This document shows, in pieces, positions 44,546-56,846 of a DNA stretch of 64,000 bases (within the stretch, counting starts at the first letter, position 1; each line of letters begins with the position of its first letter). The notes beneath the pieces are model-generated. The model saw only the letters and a list, made by a program, of their open reading frames with translations. It was not told where the DNA came from and did not search any database. Source of the stretch: Theocolax elegans (lineage: Eukaryota > Arthropoda > Insecta > Hymenoptera > Cerocephalidae). The stretch is taken from assembly GCA_026168455.1 (NCBI GenBank), contig CM047426.1:75915986-75979985 (forward strand), in the 5' to 3' direction. A program made the translations under genes and the position numbers.

Positions 44546-45300
44546 CTTGATCCGACGTACCCATTTTTGGCAACTGGAATGTCCTATTCGCACTTAGCTA
44601 CGTCATTTAGAATGGGTAAATCCACTATTTGTGTAATAATAAAAGAAACAATGGATGTAATATGGACAAAGCTTACTCCACTTCATATGCCAGTGTCATG
44701 TGTAGAACAGTTTTTATCAATTTCTAAAGATTTTTATGAAATTTGTGATTTGTCCAATTGTATTAGGGCACTGGACTGCCATCATATCCGTATAAAAAAG
44801 CCTGCCTATTCGGGGTCACTATATTACAATTACAAGAAATTCTTTTCTGTTGTCCTGCAAGCGTTAGTAGACGCAAATTATAAATTCATAACAATCGATG
44901 TGGGGGGTATGGTCATCAATGCAACAGTCAAACCTTCTATGCATCCACACTCAATGCCGGTCTAAACTCTGGCAAATTAAAAATTCCAGATGACAAGCAA
45001 TTGCCAAATTCCAAAATGATTTTATCACATTCTTTGTTGGGGACGGGGCTTACCCATTAATGCAAAATTTAATCCCTACCCAGGTAAAAATTTGCCTCTG
45101 GTTGCGCGAAATTATAACCAGAGGATATTTCGAGGCCGAATCGTCGTTAAAAGAGCATTTGGTTTGTGCTGTCAGAAATGGTCGATATTTTACAAGAAAA
45201 TTCAACAACCTCCGAAAACCGTAAATCTTATTATTAAATGCACTTGACGTCATTGAACTCCGGCTACGTTTCTTCAAATGTATGCGCAAACAGTGAAGGA
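44546..45300 (+). pseudogene. PIF/Harbinger (DDE_Tnp_4) transposase fragment
   Basis: The open part encodes FLATGMSYSHLATSF, then VEQFLSISKDFYEICDLSNC, IRALDCHHIRIKKPAYSGS, LYYNYKKFFSVVLQALVDAN and FITIDVGG. This matches the HARBI1-type catalytic core with Asp in ALDCHH and TIDVG. After a stop at 44965 the third region appears in another frame: VGDGAYPLMQNLI, then REIITRGYFEAESSLKEHLV. The N-terminus is missing and the 3' part is frameshifted, so it is dead. TIRs were not identified. Confidence 0.85.
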
Positions 45301-45439
45301 TGCAATTTCATTATTGGACAGACAAAAGAAGTAAGGGAAGATTTATGTTCTTACTTCCTGAAAAATCCGATCGATTAGTAAGTTGATTAGTAAGTTGATT
45401 GATTAATATGATCGATTAAATGTTGTTGTGTTCTTATTA

Positions 45440-46005
45440 TTGTAATTCGATGCAAGTCGTCCATCCTCATCAGACTATACCTTTATAATGTTAGATTTTA
45501 ACTTTAAGTCAAATCAATCGATTTGAGCTTATTATTTTTAAATCGTGTCTATTCATTCTCATTTTTCAGCTGGTTTCAAGTTTGTGTGTTTATTTTTAAT
45601 TGTTTCCGAATCATAAGTGATTGAAGTGGAAGTAAGTTTCATTTAAATAAATGATAAATGTCGTATAACTTTCGTAAAAGTGGCCATTGGACAGTAATAA
45701 TTTAGCTTTCTTAATATTTTTGTATAACAAACCATATCCTAAAGTTTGGATAAGATCCGTTTTCTATTGACCATGCACTCTTGTTAGTTTAACTTTCTTC
45801 TCTGAATCAGCGATATATAACATCATCATATTTTTTCATTAATAAATAAATAAATTAATTAATAATTTAATACAACACACATAACACCAATTAAGCAAAA
45901 AGCAAAAATTGCAAAGTTGTAAAATATTATTGTAATAAATGATTGTTTCAATAAAGGTATAGCCTGATGAGGATGGAGGACTTTCATCGAAACGTCGCCA
46001 ATTAA
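45440..46005. mobile_element. ~0.57-kb element with inverted, hammerhead-like ends
   Basis: The sequence near 45443-45488 and that near 45953-46000 are inverted copies of AAAGGTATAG-CTGATGAG-GATGGA-GACTT-CATCGAA. On the plus strand CTGATGAG (45964-45971), a GATG/CATC stem and GAAAC (45989-45993) follow the order of a hammerhead ribozyme core. The left copy has GAAT instead of GAAA. The interior is AT-rich and non-coding. Such cores are known from several retroelements, including Penelope-like ones. Activity is unproven, and a complete stem I/III was not found. Confidence 0.45.
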
Positions 46006-47506
46006 ATAAATTAAATGGTTTGTTCACAAATCGATGAAATCACCTTCTTTTGAACCAATTGCGTGGACGAGTAAGGCAACTTTTGGAAATTGATTTCAAC
46101 TAGAATTATGATACATGATTTTCGAATTTTTAAATTAAAATATTATATTTTTTATGGTTTTCCTGTCAGATTAAATAGAAATTTATTAATGAGGATACCT
46201 TTGAATGTAATATAACATGTAATAAGTGCAAATAGATGTGCAGAACGTACATTTGAAGCTTGGATTGGTGGCTCTGTATTAGCTTGAATTGTAAATTTCC
46301 AAGAAATGTAGGGATTATCTCCGTCGCTGCACTAAATACACGTCGTTAAATAATAGGCCATTATAAATAATTTTTCTTATTCGCTGACATTTCTTACCAC
46401 GTTACTTATATTTATAACCATTTTTAACTTATACCATATAATTTATACGATGTCAATTTAATTGATATAAAATTACAAATATTTAATTAAGTCTCAGATA
46501 ATGTAGGATTTAAAAATTATTATTATTCTATTATTTTCAAATAGATAGTTTTAGGACTATTTGCTTTAAATTTTCACAACATCAAGTAACGCAATTGGTG
46601 ACACATATGCAGTAGGAATAACTAATTTTCAAGGATGTATAATACGTTATAACATCAGATACGCATAATATTTTTCTTTTTATTAATTAATTTAATTTCT
46701 TGTAGTATAAGATTTAATTGTTTGTTATATATTATTTCAGGTGCGTGGATTTCTCGAGGTACGATTTCAGTAATTTGGCTATTACGTTTCCTTGACCAAT
46801 ATTGCTATTAATTACTTCATTCATACAAATAATTATTTATTAGATTAATTTTCTCACTTATTAATACCTAGTGAAATTATGAATTTTAATTAATGCATTT
46901 TTGCTCCTCGTTTTATTGTAGTAAGTAAAAAATATAACTTTTATTAGATTCAGATGTGATCTGAAAAGTTTAAATATTTAATCAGTTTTAAAGAATGTTT
47001 TATTAAACAATTAATAAATGTCAAGATAAAGTTAATTTATGTAATATGGAATAAATGTGGTGTTCAAATTGAATAACGATACACACCCATCAAACATATT
47101 CTCATTTCATCAATCATTTAATAAGATGCCCATAGTTTTTAAGTAGAGTTGACGTCTGTGCAGTCTAATTCTTGTATCCTCAATTTGTCTACAACGCGCA
47201 CGAAGTATATAGAATCGTCGTAACATGAACAATAATTTGAATTGTAAATTTTTTATATTATTTATTTTTATTTATATCAATTAAATCGACATTGTATAAA
47301 TTATATGGTAGAAGTTAAAACATGTTATAAATAAAAGTAGCGTGGTAAAAAGTTTCAGCGATTACAAATTATTTAGTGTCGATTTATTTTGAGTCGTAAT
47401 TGGCCAAAGGTGCGTCTAGCAATGGACAGGCGAGGATCTCATCGAGAGGTGGGCGGTGATCCTTTCCCATAGACTCTCGAACGCGCAATTCGGTATATAT
47501 AGAAGC
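46006..47506. other. AT-rich spacer, no gene recognised
   Basis: A GC-richer patch at 47395-47500 (GGACAGGCGAGGATCTCATC, ACTCTCGAACGCGC, then TATATATAGAAG) could be a promoter remnant. No exon follows it before the palindromic element. Confidence 0.4.
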
Positions 47507-48218
47507 CCCTGTCAAAAATATACAGCTGTAAAAATAACTGGAAATACAGGTGTAAATCCATGTAATAATACAGCTGTATTGGAGTGGATTTGCCTGGATT
47601 TATTAACTGGATTTACAGGTGTAAATCCATGTAATATTAAATGGATTTACAGGTGTAAATCATGTAATATTAAATGGATTTTTTAATTTTACAAATGTTT
47701 TTTTATTTAGATTAACATACGAACAATTTTTTACCGATAAAATAGGAATTTTTTATACTGCACTACCAATATTCTAGGTATAAAAAATATCTATTTTATT
47801 CCTATATGTGTAACGTTTTTTGGTCCCTAAATATAACATTAAATATGGTCTATTGGGATTCGGCATTTTCTACCTATAAAGTAGTTATAAGTTTGATCTT
47901 ATATTTTTCAGGCTTATAAATTACTTAAACGTTATTACGTTATAGTCAGAAACAATATTTTATTAATATACAATAGTTTACCTATCTCATAAATTGAGCA
48001 ATCAGGATTTTTAAAGCATTTTTAAAGAATACAAAAATAATGCAGAAATTAAAAAGTATTTATATATACATAACTCAAAAAAAATTTGAAAAGAATTTCT
48101 CTTTCGAAACCTTATTATTATTTTTAATTAACTTATATTTATTTTTATATTGTTTTAGTTTATATATTTACACTAATTACATATATTTGACGCAGAAAAA
48201 CGCTGAAAAAATTTTTGC

Positions 48219-48292
48219 CCTAACCGGGAATCGAACCCCGCAACGCACGCACCAAACGCAAACGCTCTATCCACTAAGCTAACGCAACGCTT
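48219..48292 (-). tRNA. tRNA-like unit in the left arm
   Basis: The minus strand has A-box TTAGCTTAGTGGATAGAGC and B-box GGGGTTCGATTCCC, followed by T6. The acceptor ends (5' GCGTTGC, 3' TTAGGGC) do not pair, so it is not a standard tRNA. Identical to the unit at 50274-50350. Confidence 0.5.
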
Positions 48293-48649
48293 ACATATGC
48301 AAATGTTTGGAACTTGTATATACAGATCATCCCTGTATTAATATCTTAATAATTGTTATTTATTCTTTGATCTATATACAGAAGATGTTAGGCAGTAAAT
48401 AACTAATTTAAATAATGATGGTCTTACCGATGTCTACCAAAGAGATATCTTCTTCCTTTTTTCTATATTATTATAATTTCTTAAAAGCATATGAATACTT
48501 TTATAATACTTATTTATACCCTAAAACATAATATATTATTTTGCTACTATATGTAAAAGGGCATTCTTCTAATATAAATTTATTTACAAATAAATAAATA
48601 AATAATACTAATTTTTAAATTCAAACTATTTATTTAAAAATAATATAGA

Positions 48650-49080
48650 AAGTTTCTAGGTATTTAATAGTTCTATTTTTAATACCTAGTTAGTAGCTAT
48701 TATTTATACCTAGTTTCTACCTATTAAAAATAGTGTTTGTATATATAAGAAAAAATTTTAACAATTTATTTAAGTAAATAATTATACATTAAATGTATAT
48801 TGACAATACATATTTTTAATTTTTTGAACTTTAAAAATTAAATTTTAGGTTATTTTTACAAATATTTTTTCTGGCTTTTTTATAGATATAAAAACTAGTG
48901 TTAAATTTAATAGCATATTTTGTGTCTATTTTTTGGCTATTTAATATAGTATAATTATTTTATACCAATAAAATAGGTATTTAATCGACATTTTCTACAA
49001 AATATTATGATTTCTATATTTTATACCTATAAACTACTTTGGTGACTATAAAATATTTCTGAATTTCCACCAGGGAACCT
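48650..49080 (+). repeat. ~430-bp direct repeat in the palindrome spacer, copy 1
   Basis: From AGTTTCTAGGTATTTAATAG to TTTCCACCAGGG. Repeated at 49499-49915 with a ~16-bp deletion near 49530. A partial element end (TCAAAAATATACAGCTGTAA) lies between the copies at 49278. Confidence 0.8.
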
Positions 49081-49498
49081 TTGATCGATTTTAAACGCAA
49101 TTTAAAGCTATATTATTATTAAAAAAGTGCCCCATTCGATGAATTATATTTTTATATATATTTTAATTATTTATAGGTGTATTTAAAGCTGTATTTTAAC
49201 AGGGATTTTTAGTTGAATAACTCATTCGTGCTTCTTAATGTATTTATACGGCTATATACACGTATTTGTTCAGTTATGTCAAAAATATACAGCTGTAAAA
49301 ATAACTGGAAAAACGATTGTAAATCAATGTAATACATTTTTGAGTAGACTTATATAAAATTTTTTTATTTAAAAGTAATTACGTAACTAATAACTTATAT
49401 GCACTTATAAAGTTTCTTAAGTGTGTTCCTTTTGACGAATAAAAAAAAATTTGGAACAAAAGTTATCTTTAATTCTTATTCCCTTCTTTTTTTTACTT

Positions 49499-49915
49499 TA
49501 AGTTTCTAGGTATTTAATAGTTCTATTTTTAAGCTATTATTTATACCTAGTTTCTACCTATTAAAAATAGTGTTTGTATATATAAGAAAAAATTTTAACA
49601 AATTATTTAAGTAAATAATTATACGTGAAATGTATATTGACAATATTATATTTTTAATTTTATGAACTTTAAAAATTAAATTTTAGGTTATTTTTACAAA
49701 TATTTTTTATGGCTTTTTTATAGATATAAAAACTAGTGTTAAATTTAATAGCATATTTTGTGTCTATTTTTTGGCTATTTAATATAGTATAATTATTTTA
49801 TACCAATAAAATAGGTATTTAATCGACATTTTCTACAAAATATTATGATTTCTATATTTTATACCTATAAACTACTTTGGTGACTATAAAATATTTCTGA
49901 ATTTCCACCAGGGTT
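49499..49915 (+). repeat. ~430-bp direct repeat in the palindrome spacer, copy 2
   Basis: Second copy of 48650-49080. It leads directly into the right palindrome arm. Confidence 0.8.
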
Positions 49916-50273
49916 TCTATATTATTTTTAAATAAATAGTTTGAATTTAAAAATTAGTATTATTTATTTATTTATTTTTAAATAAATTTATATTAGAAGA
50001 ATGCCCTTTTACACATAGTAGCAAAATAATATATTATGTTTTAGGGTATAAATAAGTATTATAAAAGTATTCATATGCTTTTAAGAAATTATAATAATAT
50101 AGAAAAAAGGAAGAATATATCTATTTGGTAGACATCGGTAAGACCATCATTATTTAAATTAGTTATTTACTGCCTAACATCTTCTGTATATAGATCAAAG
50201 AATAAATAACAATTATTATGATATTAATACAGGGATGATCTGTATATACAAGTTCCAAACATTTGCATATGTA

Positions 50274-50350
50274 AGCGTTGCGTTAGCTTAGTGGATAGAG
50301 CGTTTGCGTTTGGTGCGTGCGTTGCGGGGTTCGATTCCCGGTTAGGGCAA
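50274..50350 (+). tRNA. tRNA-like unit in the right arm
   Basis: Inverted twin of 48219-48292, with the same A-box, B-box and following T-run. Confidence 0.5.
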
Positions 50351-51075
50351 AAATTTTTTCAGCGTTTTTCTGCGTCAAATATATGTAATTAGTGTAAATA
50401 TATAAACTAAAACAATATAAAAATAAATATAAGTTAATTAAAAATAATAATAAGGTTTCGAAAGAGAAATTCTTTTCAAATTTTTTTTGAGTTATGTATA
50501 TATAAATACTTTTTAATTTCTGCATTATTTTTGTATTCTTTAAAAATGCTTTAAAAATCCTGATTGCTCAATTTATGAGATAGGTAAACTATTGTATATT
50601 AATAAAATATTGTTTCTGACTATAACGTAATAACGTTTAAGTAATTTATAAGCCTGAAAAATATAAGATCAAACTTATAACTACTTTATAGGTAGAAAAT
50701 GCCGAATCCCAATAGACCATATTTAATGTTATATTTAGGGACCAAAAAACGTTACACATATAGGAATAAAATAGATATTTTTTATACCTAGAATATTGGT
50801 AGTACAGTATAAAAAATTCCTATTTTATCGGTAAAAATTTGTTCGTATTTCCACCAGGGTTGTATGTTAATCTAGATAAAAAAACATTTGTAAAATTAAA
50901 AAATCCATTTAATATTACATGATTTACACCTGTAAATCCATTTAATATTACATGGATTTACACCTGTAAATCCAGTTAATAAATCCAGGCAAATCCACTC
51001 CAATACAGCTGTATTATTACATGGATTTACACCTGTATTTCCAGTTATTTTTACAGCTGTATATTTTTGACAGGG

Positions 51076-52055
51076 AGATATTTTTTGACACCGTTAAACC
51101 ATTTTTGTTTATTCTTGTGTTCGCATTTTCTCATAAATCTATAAAGTTTTTACATAATAATTAACAAACGATTCAAATATAAAAAAATATGTAAACAGAA
51201 GAATTATTAATATTTAGTTTCAAAAGAAATCGAAAACGTGCATGGAATATTGTAACAAGAGATTTGTAAAGAATTTAGTTTTTTTGTCAACAATTAAAAA
51301 TAAAATTCAATAATTGTATAATACGATTGGACGGTGTTTAGTATTATTATTATTATACGTGTTTAATAATTTTGGTTTTGCCTTCGTTCGTATTACAAAC
51401 TATATATAAGTACAAAAACATTTTCTATTTAAAAAAATGTTATTCATTTCATTTCCAAGATTTTTATGATAGTAAATAATACATGTATTATAAAATGATT
51501 TGTGGTAAATAAACAAATTTAAAAAACAAATAAGAATTTTCAACAATAAAATAACATATGACTTTTACCATAATTTTTAAAATATATTTTATAATATGCG
51601 CCTTTATTGTATACACAATGTCTTTATATGTGCTGCACGCTAATCGTTTAGTTTTACAAGTAGCTTTAACCTATTTTTACAAAATTGTCTTGAGCGCATA
51701 GACAGGTCAGTGTCGACAAAGTACGATACGTATTCTTTAGTTTTTTTTGTCAGTTTCTATTAGTTATTAGGGCGTTTATAGAGGGTGTTATAGAGTAAAA
51801 TAAAAATTGATAATTTTTTGCCTAATGGCTGTGCATGTCGGTGTGCGTACATCGATGTATTGCATATAGTCGTTAAATTTACCTCAAATTTAAGGTCAAG
51901 TTTAAGGTCAAATTTCGAATTAATACTTGCAGTTTAATTTAGTGGAGTTCAACGAAAATTAAAATGGGTAGGTAAAAATAAGAAAAGGCCCATATCTAAA
52001 AAGGCTATAGCTTTACAAGCAGTATAAGATTTAACCTAAGGTCTCCAAAATTTTT
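51076..52055. other. AT-rich spacer; may contain the decayed end of the PI3K copy
   Basis: No gene was recognised. Weak PI3K-like reading on the minus strand may extend to about 51950 but is too decayed to score. Confidence 0.4.
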
Positions 52056-52860
52056 ATTTATAAAACGAATATTTCGTGCAAACATTGTTCTGCAGCTTTT
52101 TTATCATTCCGTTACTTTACTTCATTACAAGCACTTCTTAACTTATCTAAACACTACTTTTATTTACAAAATGCTCTTGTGTGCTCCTGACTTCCACGAC
52201 AATATGCTTTTAAAAGTAAACCAAAGCTAACAGATACAAAACCAACATTCATTTCAGACCTTAAACGCCAAAACAGATAATCAATAATACATTAATTCTT
52301 CAATGCATATCTTAATAAAAATTAATTTAATTCGCATGTTAAATAATTTTTGTGTTTTAGACCTTGAAGAAGTTGTAAAAGAAATAAACCGAGATCTTCA
52401 TCACTCACATCTTTTAAACTTTTTAACTTGACAGCAAAACTGCAAACAGTTTGGTCAGCATAAGCGTAATCTAATAATTATAACACTCTCAACAGGGAGT
52501 TTATGCCAATGAAGATCCAAAGAAGTAGCTACCAACACTTCTTTATATAATCAGTTCACTCGACGCACTGTAAAAGTTTTGTTAATATTGTTGGAACTTT
52601 TGTGGTACATTGTTGTTTCAAAGATCAGCTAGTCTTTCTCTTTTGTTCATGAAGATCGTGTAATGAATTTTGATCTGCCAATAACTAAAATTGATCAATG
52701 CGGTGTTGTAAATCAGAATCAAATGCACTAGTGGGATCAAATTCTGCTAAGTTTTCCCTTGATTCACTGAGCTTAGTTATGTATTCAACCAAATTCTCAG
52801 ATGATGGGTATAAAATAATTTGATCCTTTGTCTAATTAGGACCAGACCAACGGAATTCGG
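52056..52860 (-). pseudogene. Class I PI3-kinase catalytic subunit pseudogene fragment
   Basis: Minus-strand translation in several frames gives, in order: YPSSENLVEYITKLSES, DPTSAFDSDLQHRIDQF, SLHDLHEQKRKTS, SLKQQCTTKVPTILTKLLQC, LLDYAYADQTVCSFAVK, DEDLGLFLLQLLQGLKHKNY, FLLRYALKN, LFWRLRSEMNVGFVSVSFGL, LLKAYCRGSQEH and KAAEQCLHE. These follow the helical (PIK) domain of p110-type PI3-kinases and the linker before the kinase domain. There are many stops and frameshifts. No intron interrupts ~260 codons, so it may be a processed copy; I cannot exclude that the parent exon is simply long. The kinase domain itself is absent or unrecognisable. Confidence 0.7.
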
Positions 52861-54005
52861 AGAACACGTCAAAGGACCAAGAAACTATCTGTTAGATGCA
52901 AAAAATGCATATATTGTTCTAAATTACTTCATTTTATTGATCTAATAAAATAATTCATGGTCGATCATTTGAGTCGGAGAAACTTAATTTAGGCGTTATT
53001 ATTTTGTACTTAAAATTTATACGGCTAAGAAAATATTTCATGTCACAGTAGGATTAAAATGTGATTTTACGCGCTCGAGAAATGTTTTATACGCATTTTA
53101 TGTCCACGCTTCGCCTTGTAACGAAAAGTACTTTTTTAGATGCAACGAAAGGCATATATTGTTACTTATAATTAAATTTATTTAATTTAATGAAATTATT
53201 CACTGTAATTAAACAGCAACTAAATACTTCTTTGAGTAACAGTATCTAGATATAGAACCCGTCTTGTAACTTCGTTGATTCCACATTGCAAAAAAAAAAA
53301 TTCCCAATCATTTTGTTCTTGAACGATTTGATACAGTTAAAATGTGGATTCTAAATATGCTTATTCTGAGTCAAAGTAATCAAAAGGCGCGATAGCGCCT
53401 GACGCAAGTATAGGAGCGAGAGCCATTATATACAACTAACTAGCCCCCCCAAATTTTTACTTTTTAACCACTTCAATATTACATTATTTATTTGTGCTAT
53501 TGGCCACGCATTACGTTCCTTATTTATTAATCTTTACTGTACAACAAGTTTTACACGAATTCATTTACGCACAATCAAGAAAATCAATGCCAAAGATATT
53601 GCTTGCTGATTTCCTTTCCTCAATTTTCGTCTTCTCCCTTTTGATATATATAGTCAACTTCAAACAAAATGAGATAGAGATAGTTTAGGAAAGGCATGAG
53701 ATAGAAAGAGAAACAATGTTTTCCAGCCCGTGAGAGAGCGCGTACAAAAGTTCAAACGTGGCCACGAGAGGGAGCTAGTTTCAGGTGAATACTTTTGTCA
53801 CAGCTGAATCATCTGGCTGATTTTGTGTGAAAAGTTATGAATTAAAATTATTTATTTACGTAATTATTTCCAATACCTCACATTATTCCGTTTCGGTATT
53901 TTTTATTGTAGTGCAATGCAGATACTATTGCAAGGTAAAGATTTCATATTCGCCCATATCCTATACTAGCATGTCGACCTTTGACATCTCGACGAGAGAA
54001 AGAGT
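52861..54005. other. AT-rich spacer, no gene recognised
   Basis: A short similarity between 52890-52940 and 53140-53185 (TAGATGCAA-AA-GCATATATTGTT) is visible. Frames such as 53494-53688 lack domains. Confidence 0.4.
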
Positions 54006-54434
54006 GAGAGAGATAGATAGATAGATAGATATAAGTTTATTTGTACATTACAAAAAATAATAATTACAATGTAATTAAATATAAATAAAATCTGAATAAA
54101 ATACAAGTCATCAGGCGCAAGTGATATCACAGTCAAATATATAACATTAAGGTAACAATATCACAGCCAACTAATAATACGTATACGGTGAATATCACAG
54201 TAAGTCAGAAGTATAAAATAAATACAAATAAAACAACGGTCGGTTACATCTATCAGTCCTAATTATAAAATTACATAAATAAAGAAGGACTGTACAAAAT
54301 CAATCATACAAATATCATTGATTCATCACCAGTCATACCATAATAAATACATTCCCGCACATTAAGTTATATATGGGACAATACATACAATGATTCTACA
54401 CATAATATAATAAATAAATAAATAAATATATAAA

Positions 54435-56141
54435 CTAATCAAGTGCCAAGAGGTGTCTCCGCGTCGCGGCCTTGAAACCTTTTAGAGATGGTAGACCACG
54501 AATTTCCGTCGGTAGGGAGTTCCACAGATGCGCACCTTGAACCTGGAGAGAGCGTTTACCAGTCTCCGTGCGCATCATGGGAGGCGCGAGTTCCCTTGTG
54601 ACTCCCCTTCCAGAATTCCTGGGACCACACCTAGAAAAGAGACTTTCCAGGTAAGCCGGAACACGCATACGCACAATTTTGTACATAAGTACCGCCATAA
54701 AATATTGTCTCCTTGAATCTGTGCGCAGCCATCCCAAAGAATATCTGTGGGGCGTCACGTGATCATCCCTCCTAACACCACAAACGTAACGCACAAATGT
54801 ATTTTGTAAGATCTGTAGGCGGTCACGGGTCTCCTGCGAAGCATCCAGCATAACTACTGAACAATAGTCTGTATGGGGAAACAACAGCGCCTCAGCAAGC
54901 CGCTTTCTGAGAACCTGAGTAGTGTATCTGCTGAAAAATCGCAGACTATAGAGGACTCTATTTACTTTTTTTGTGATGTTATCCACGTGCAGCTTCCAAG
55001 ACAGCTGCGAGTCCAGAACCACACTAAGACTCAGGACCCTCTGTACAAACGGGATGTACACCCCATCACTCAGCTCAATACCATGATCATCATTATAAAA
55101 GTCAGAGCAGAATTTTCGACATCCAAATAAAATAGCTTGGGTCTTTGAGGCATTGAGCTTCAGTGAGGCGTACACAGCCCAATCTTGCACTGCTATGGCA
55201 GCTCTCCGAAGCCTCGCCATTCCCCCACCCAGATCAGAGTATGGAACTTGCAAGTAAATCTGCAGATCATCTGCATACAAAACATGCTGGACGCCTGCTG
55301 GAATAAGTACGTCTCGTAAGTCGTTAATGTATAGGCAGAAGAGTAGGGGTCCCAGGACTGACCCCTGTGGCACTCCAAGGTTTGTTGCTATCCAAGAGGA
55401 GGTACTGCCCGATAAAACAACAGCCTGCCTACGAGACGAAAAATAAGAATTTAGCCACAATAAGGTTGACCTAGAGAACCCCATTTGTCTTAAGCGGTCA
55501 AGTAAGCGGGTAGGAGATATTGTGTCAAACGCCTTGCTAAAGTCGAACAGCAAGAGCATTGTTACAAGCTTTTTGTCTATGCCTGCACGAATGTCCTCCG
55601 TCAACTTAAGCAATGCAGTTTCCGTCGAGTGGTATTGTCTGAAACCCGTTCGCATTGGGTCCATAAGCGAGCGTGACTGTAGGAACTCCTGTAACTGATT
55701 CAAGGCAATCTTCTCCAGAACCTTAGATAAGAAAAATAATAGTGCAATTGGTCTGAAATCAGAAGGCGATGATGGTATTTTGCACTTTTTCAAGGGGATA
55801 ATATGAGCCTTCTGCCATAGGTCTGGGAAAATGCCTGTCGAAAAAGAGGAGTTAAATATTGTGACCAGAAAATGACCAATAACAGGTAAGGACCTGACTA
55901 TAACACTCTGCGGTATGCCATCTGCTCCACAAGCTTGAGAGGAGAAATGCGAAATTGCCAAAATAACATCACTTATGTTGATTGCTTTAAAAGAAAACCC
56001 TTCATCAGTAGCCTGATGAATAATAACATGGCGGCTCGCATCATCCTCCAGAGGGGAGAGCGACACACCAGCAAACTGCCCATTCAAGTCCTCAAGTGCA
56101 AAACCATTTAAGTCAACCACCTGCTTAGGAAGGAAACCCAA
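54435..56141 (-). CDS. Non-LTR retrotransposon reverse transcriptase, 568 codons
   Basis: An intact frame with canonical RT blocks: DFRPIALLFFLSKVLEK (~128-144), DFSKAFD (200-206), GVPQGSVLGPLLF (256-268) and YADD (289-292, catalytic Asp pair). A Cys/His-poor C-terminal region follows, with SLGWLRTDSRRQYFMAVLMY and WNSLPTEIRGLPSLKGF. It copies the LINE RNA at nicked target DNA. The catalytic residues look complete, which suggests a fairly young copy. The true start lies upstream: linker and endonuclease sequence continue at 56180-56850 after a frameshift or stop near 56142-56180. Confidence 0.85.
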   Translation of the reverse strand: MGFLPKQVVDLNGFALEDLNGQFAGVSLSPLEDDASRHVIIHQATDEGFSFKAINISDVILAISHFSSQACGADGIPQSVIVRSLPVIGHFLVTIFNSSFSTGIFPDLWQKAHIIPLKKCKIPSSPSDFRPIALLFFLSKVLEKIALNQLQEFLQSRSLMDPMRTGFRQYHSTETALLKLTEDIRAGIDKKLVTMLLLFDFSKAFDTISPTRLLDRLRQMGFSRSTLLWLNSYFSSRRQAVVLSGSTSSWIATNLGVPQGSVLGPLLFCLYINDLRDVLIPAGVQHVLYADDLQIYLQVPYSDLGGGMARLRRAAIAVQDWAVYASLKLNASKTQAILFGCRKFCSDFYNDDHGIELSDGVYIPFVQRVLSLSVVLDSQLSWKLHVDNITKKVNRVLYSLRFFSRYTTQVLRKRLAEALLFPHTDYCSVVMLDASQETRDRLQILQNTFVRYVCGVRRDDHVTPHRYSLGWLRTDSRRQYFMAVLMYKIVRMRVPAYLESLFSRCGPRNSGRGVTRELAPPMMRTETGKRSLQVQGAHLWNSLPTEIRGLPSLKGFKAATRRHLLALD

Positions 56142-56179
56142 ATTTCACAACTCTTTTCAAACATTGTCTTTGTCTTTGT

Positions 56180-56846
56180 CTAGAGCCTGAGATATACGAT
56201 TTTGAAAATACTCCGTTTTAATAGTCTCAGTTCTTTCGTCTGTGAGTCTCCTAATATGAAAAACTCGTCAAGTATTTTTGGGTACCGTGTACGTGTGTAA
56301 CGTCTGTATAGTGCGTTACGCTTGCGTCGCAACTGAGATAGCTCCGCGTCTACATAAGGCGGCCTGGACTTTTTTGGTATGATGGTTTTGAGAGGAGCAA
56401 CTAAATCCATGACCGCTGATATATTATCGCAGAGGCATCCCAGTGCACGCTCAATGTCAATCTCGGCTACATGAAATGGTGACCAATCAAACTGGGACAG
56501 TAAGTTTTGGAGATCATTGCTAGAAATATTTTTAAAATCACGGAAAGAAAAAGCATCCATATTGTTGTGTATAACGTATCGTGGCATGAATAATGTTATG
56601 ACCATTGTGAAAGGGCGCAGGGATGTTACCAAGATCAACAATTGAGTCATTATCATCAACAAAAATGACATCCAGCCATGTGCTCGAGGTGGTGGTGAAA
56701 TGCGTTGGTCCATGGTGGACAAGTTGCAAGGAAAGTTCGGCGGATAAATTACGAACAAACTTAGCATCATCACACTCTTTAAGAATGTCGGCATTCAGAT
56801 CACCCATGACAAATTTCTGGCTATAATCTAGACTAAACTTACGAAG

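Larger units (their letters stand above)
47507..51075. mobile_element. 3.57-kb palindromic element with a tRNA-like unit in each arm
   Basis: Both ends begin CCCTGTCAAAAA-ATACAGCTG. The arms (about 47507-48650 and 49917-51075) are near-identical inverted copies. The spacer contains a direct duplication (48650-49080, 49499-49915), each copy ending AATTTCCACCAGGG. The outer ~180 bp of each arm repeats TACAGCTGTA and ACAGGTGTAAATCC motifs. The right arm carries a TTTCCACCAGGG block at 50851 that the left lacks. An 80-codon frame occurs in both arms but overlaps the tRNA-like unit and is not called. Confidence 0.8.

Noticed and set aside
45050..45289. 79-codon minus-strand frame
   Set aside because: It is the shadow of the Harbinger transposase 3' part, which reads on the plus strand.
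48040..50525. Duplicate 80-codon frames in the palindrome arms
   Set aside because: Identical because the arms are inverted copies; the C-terminal part is the translated tRNA-like unit.
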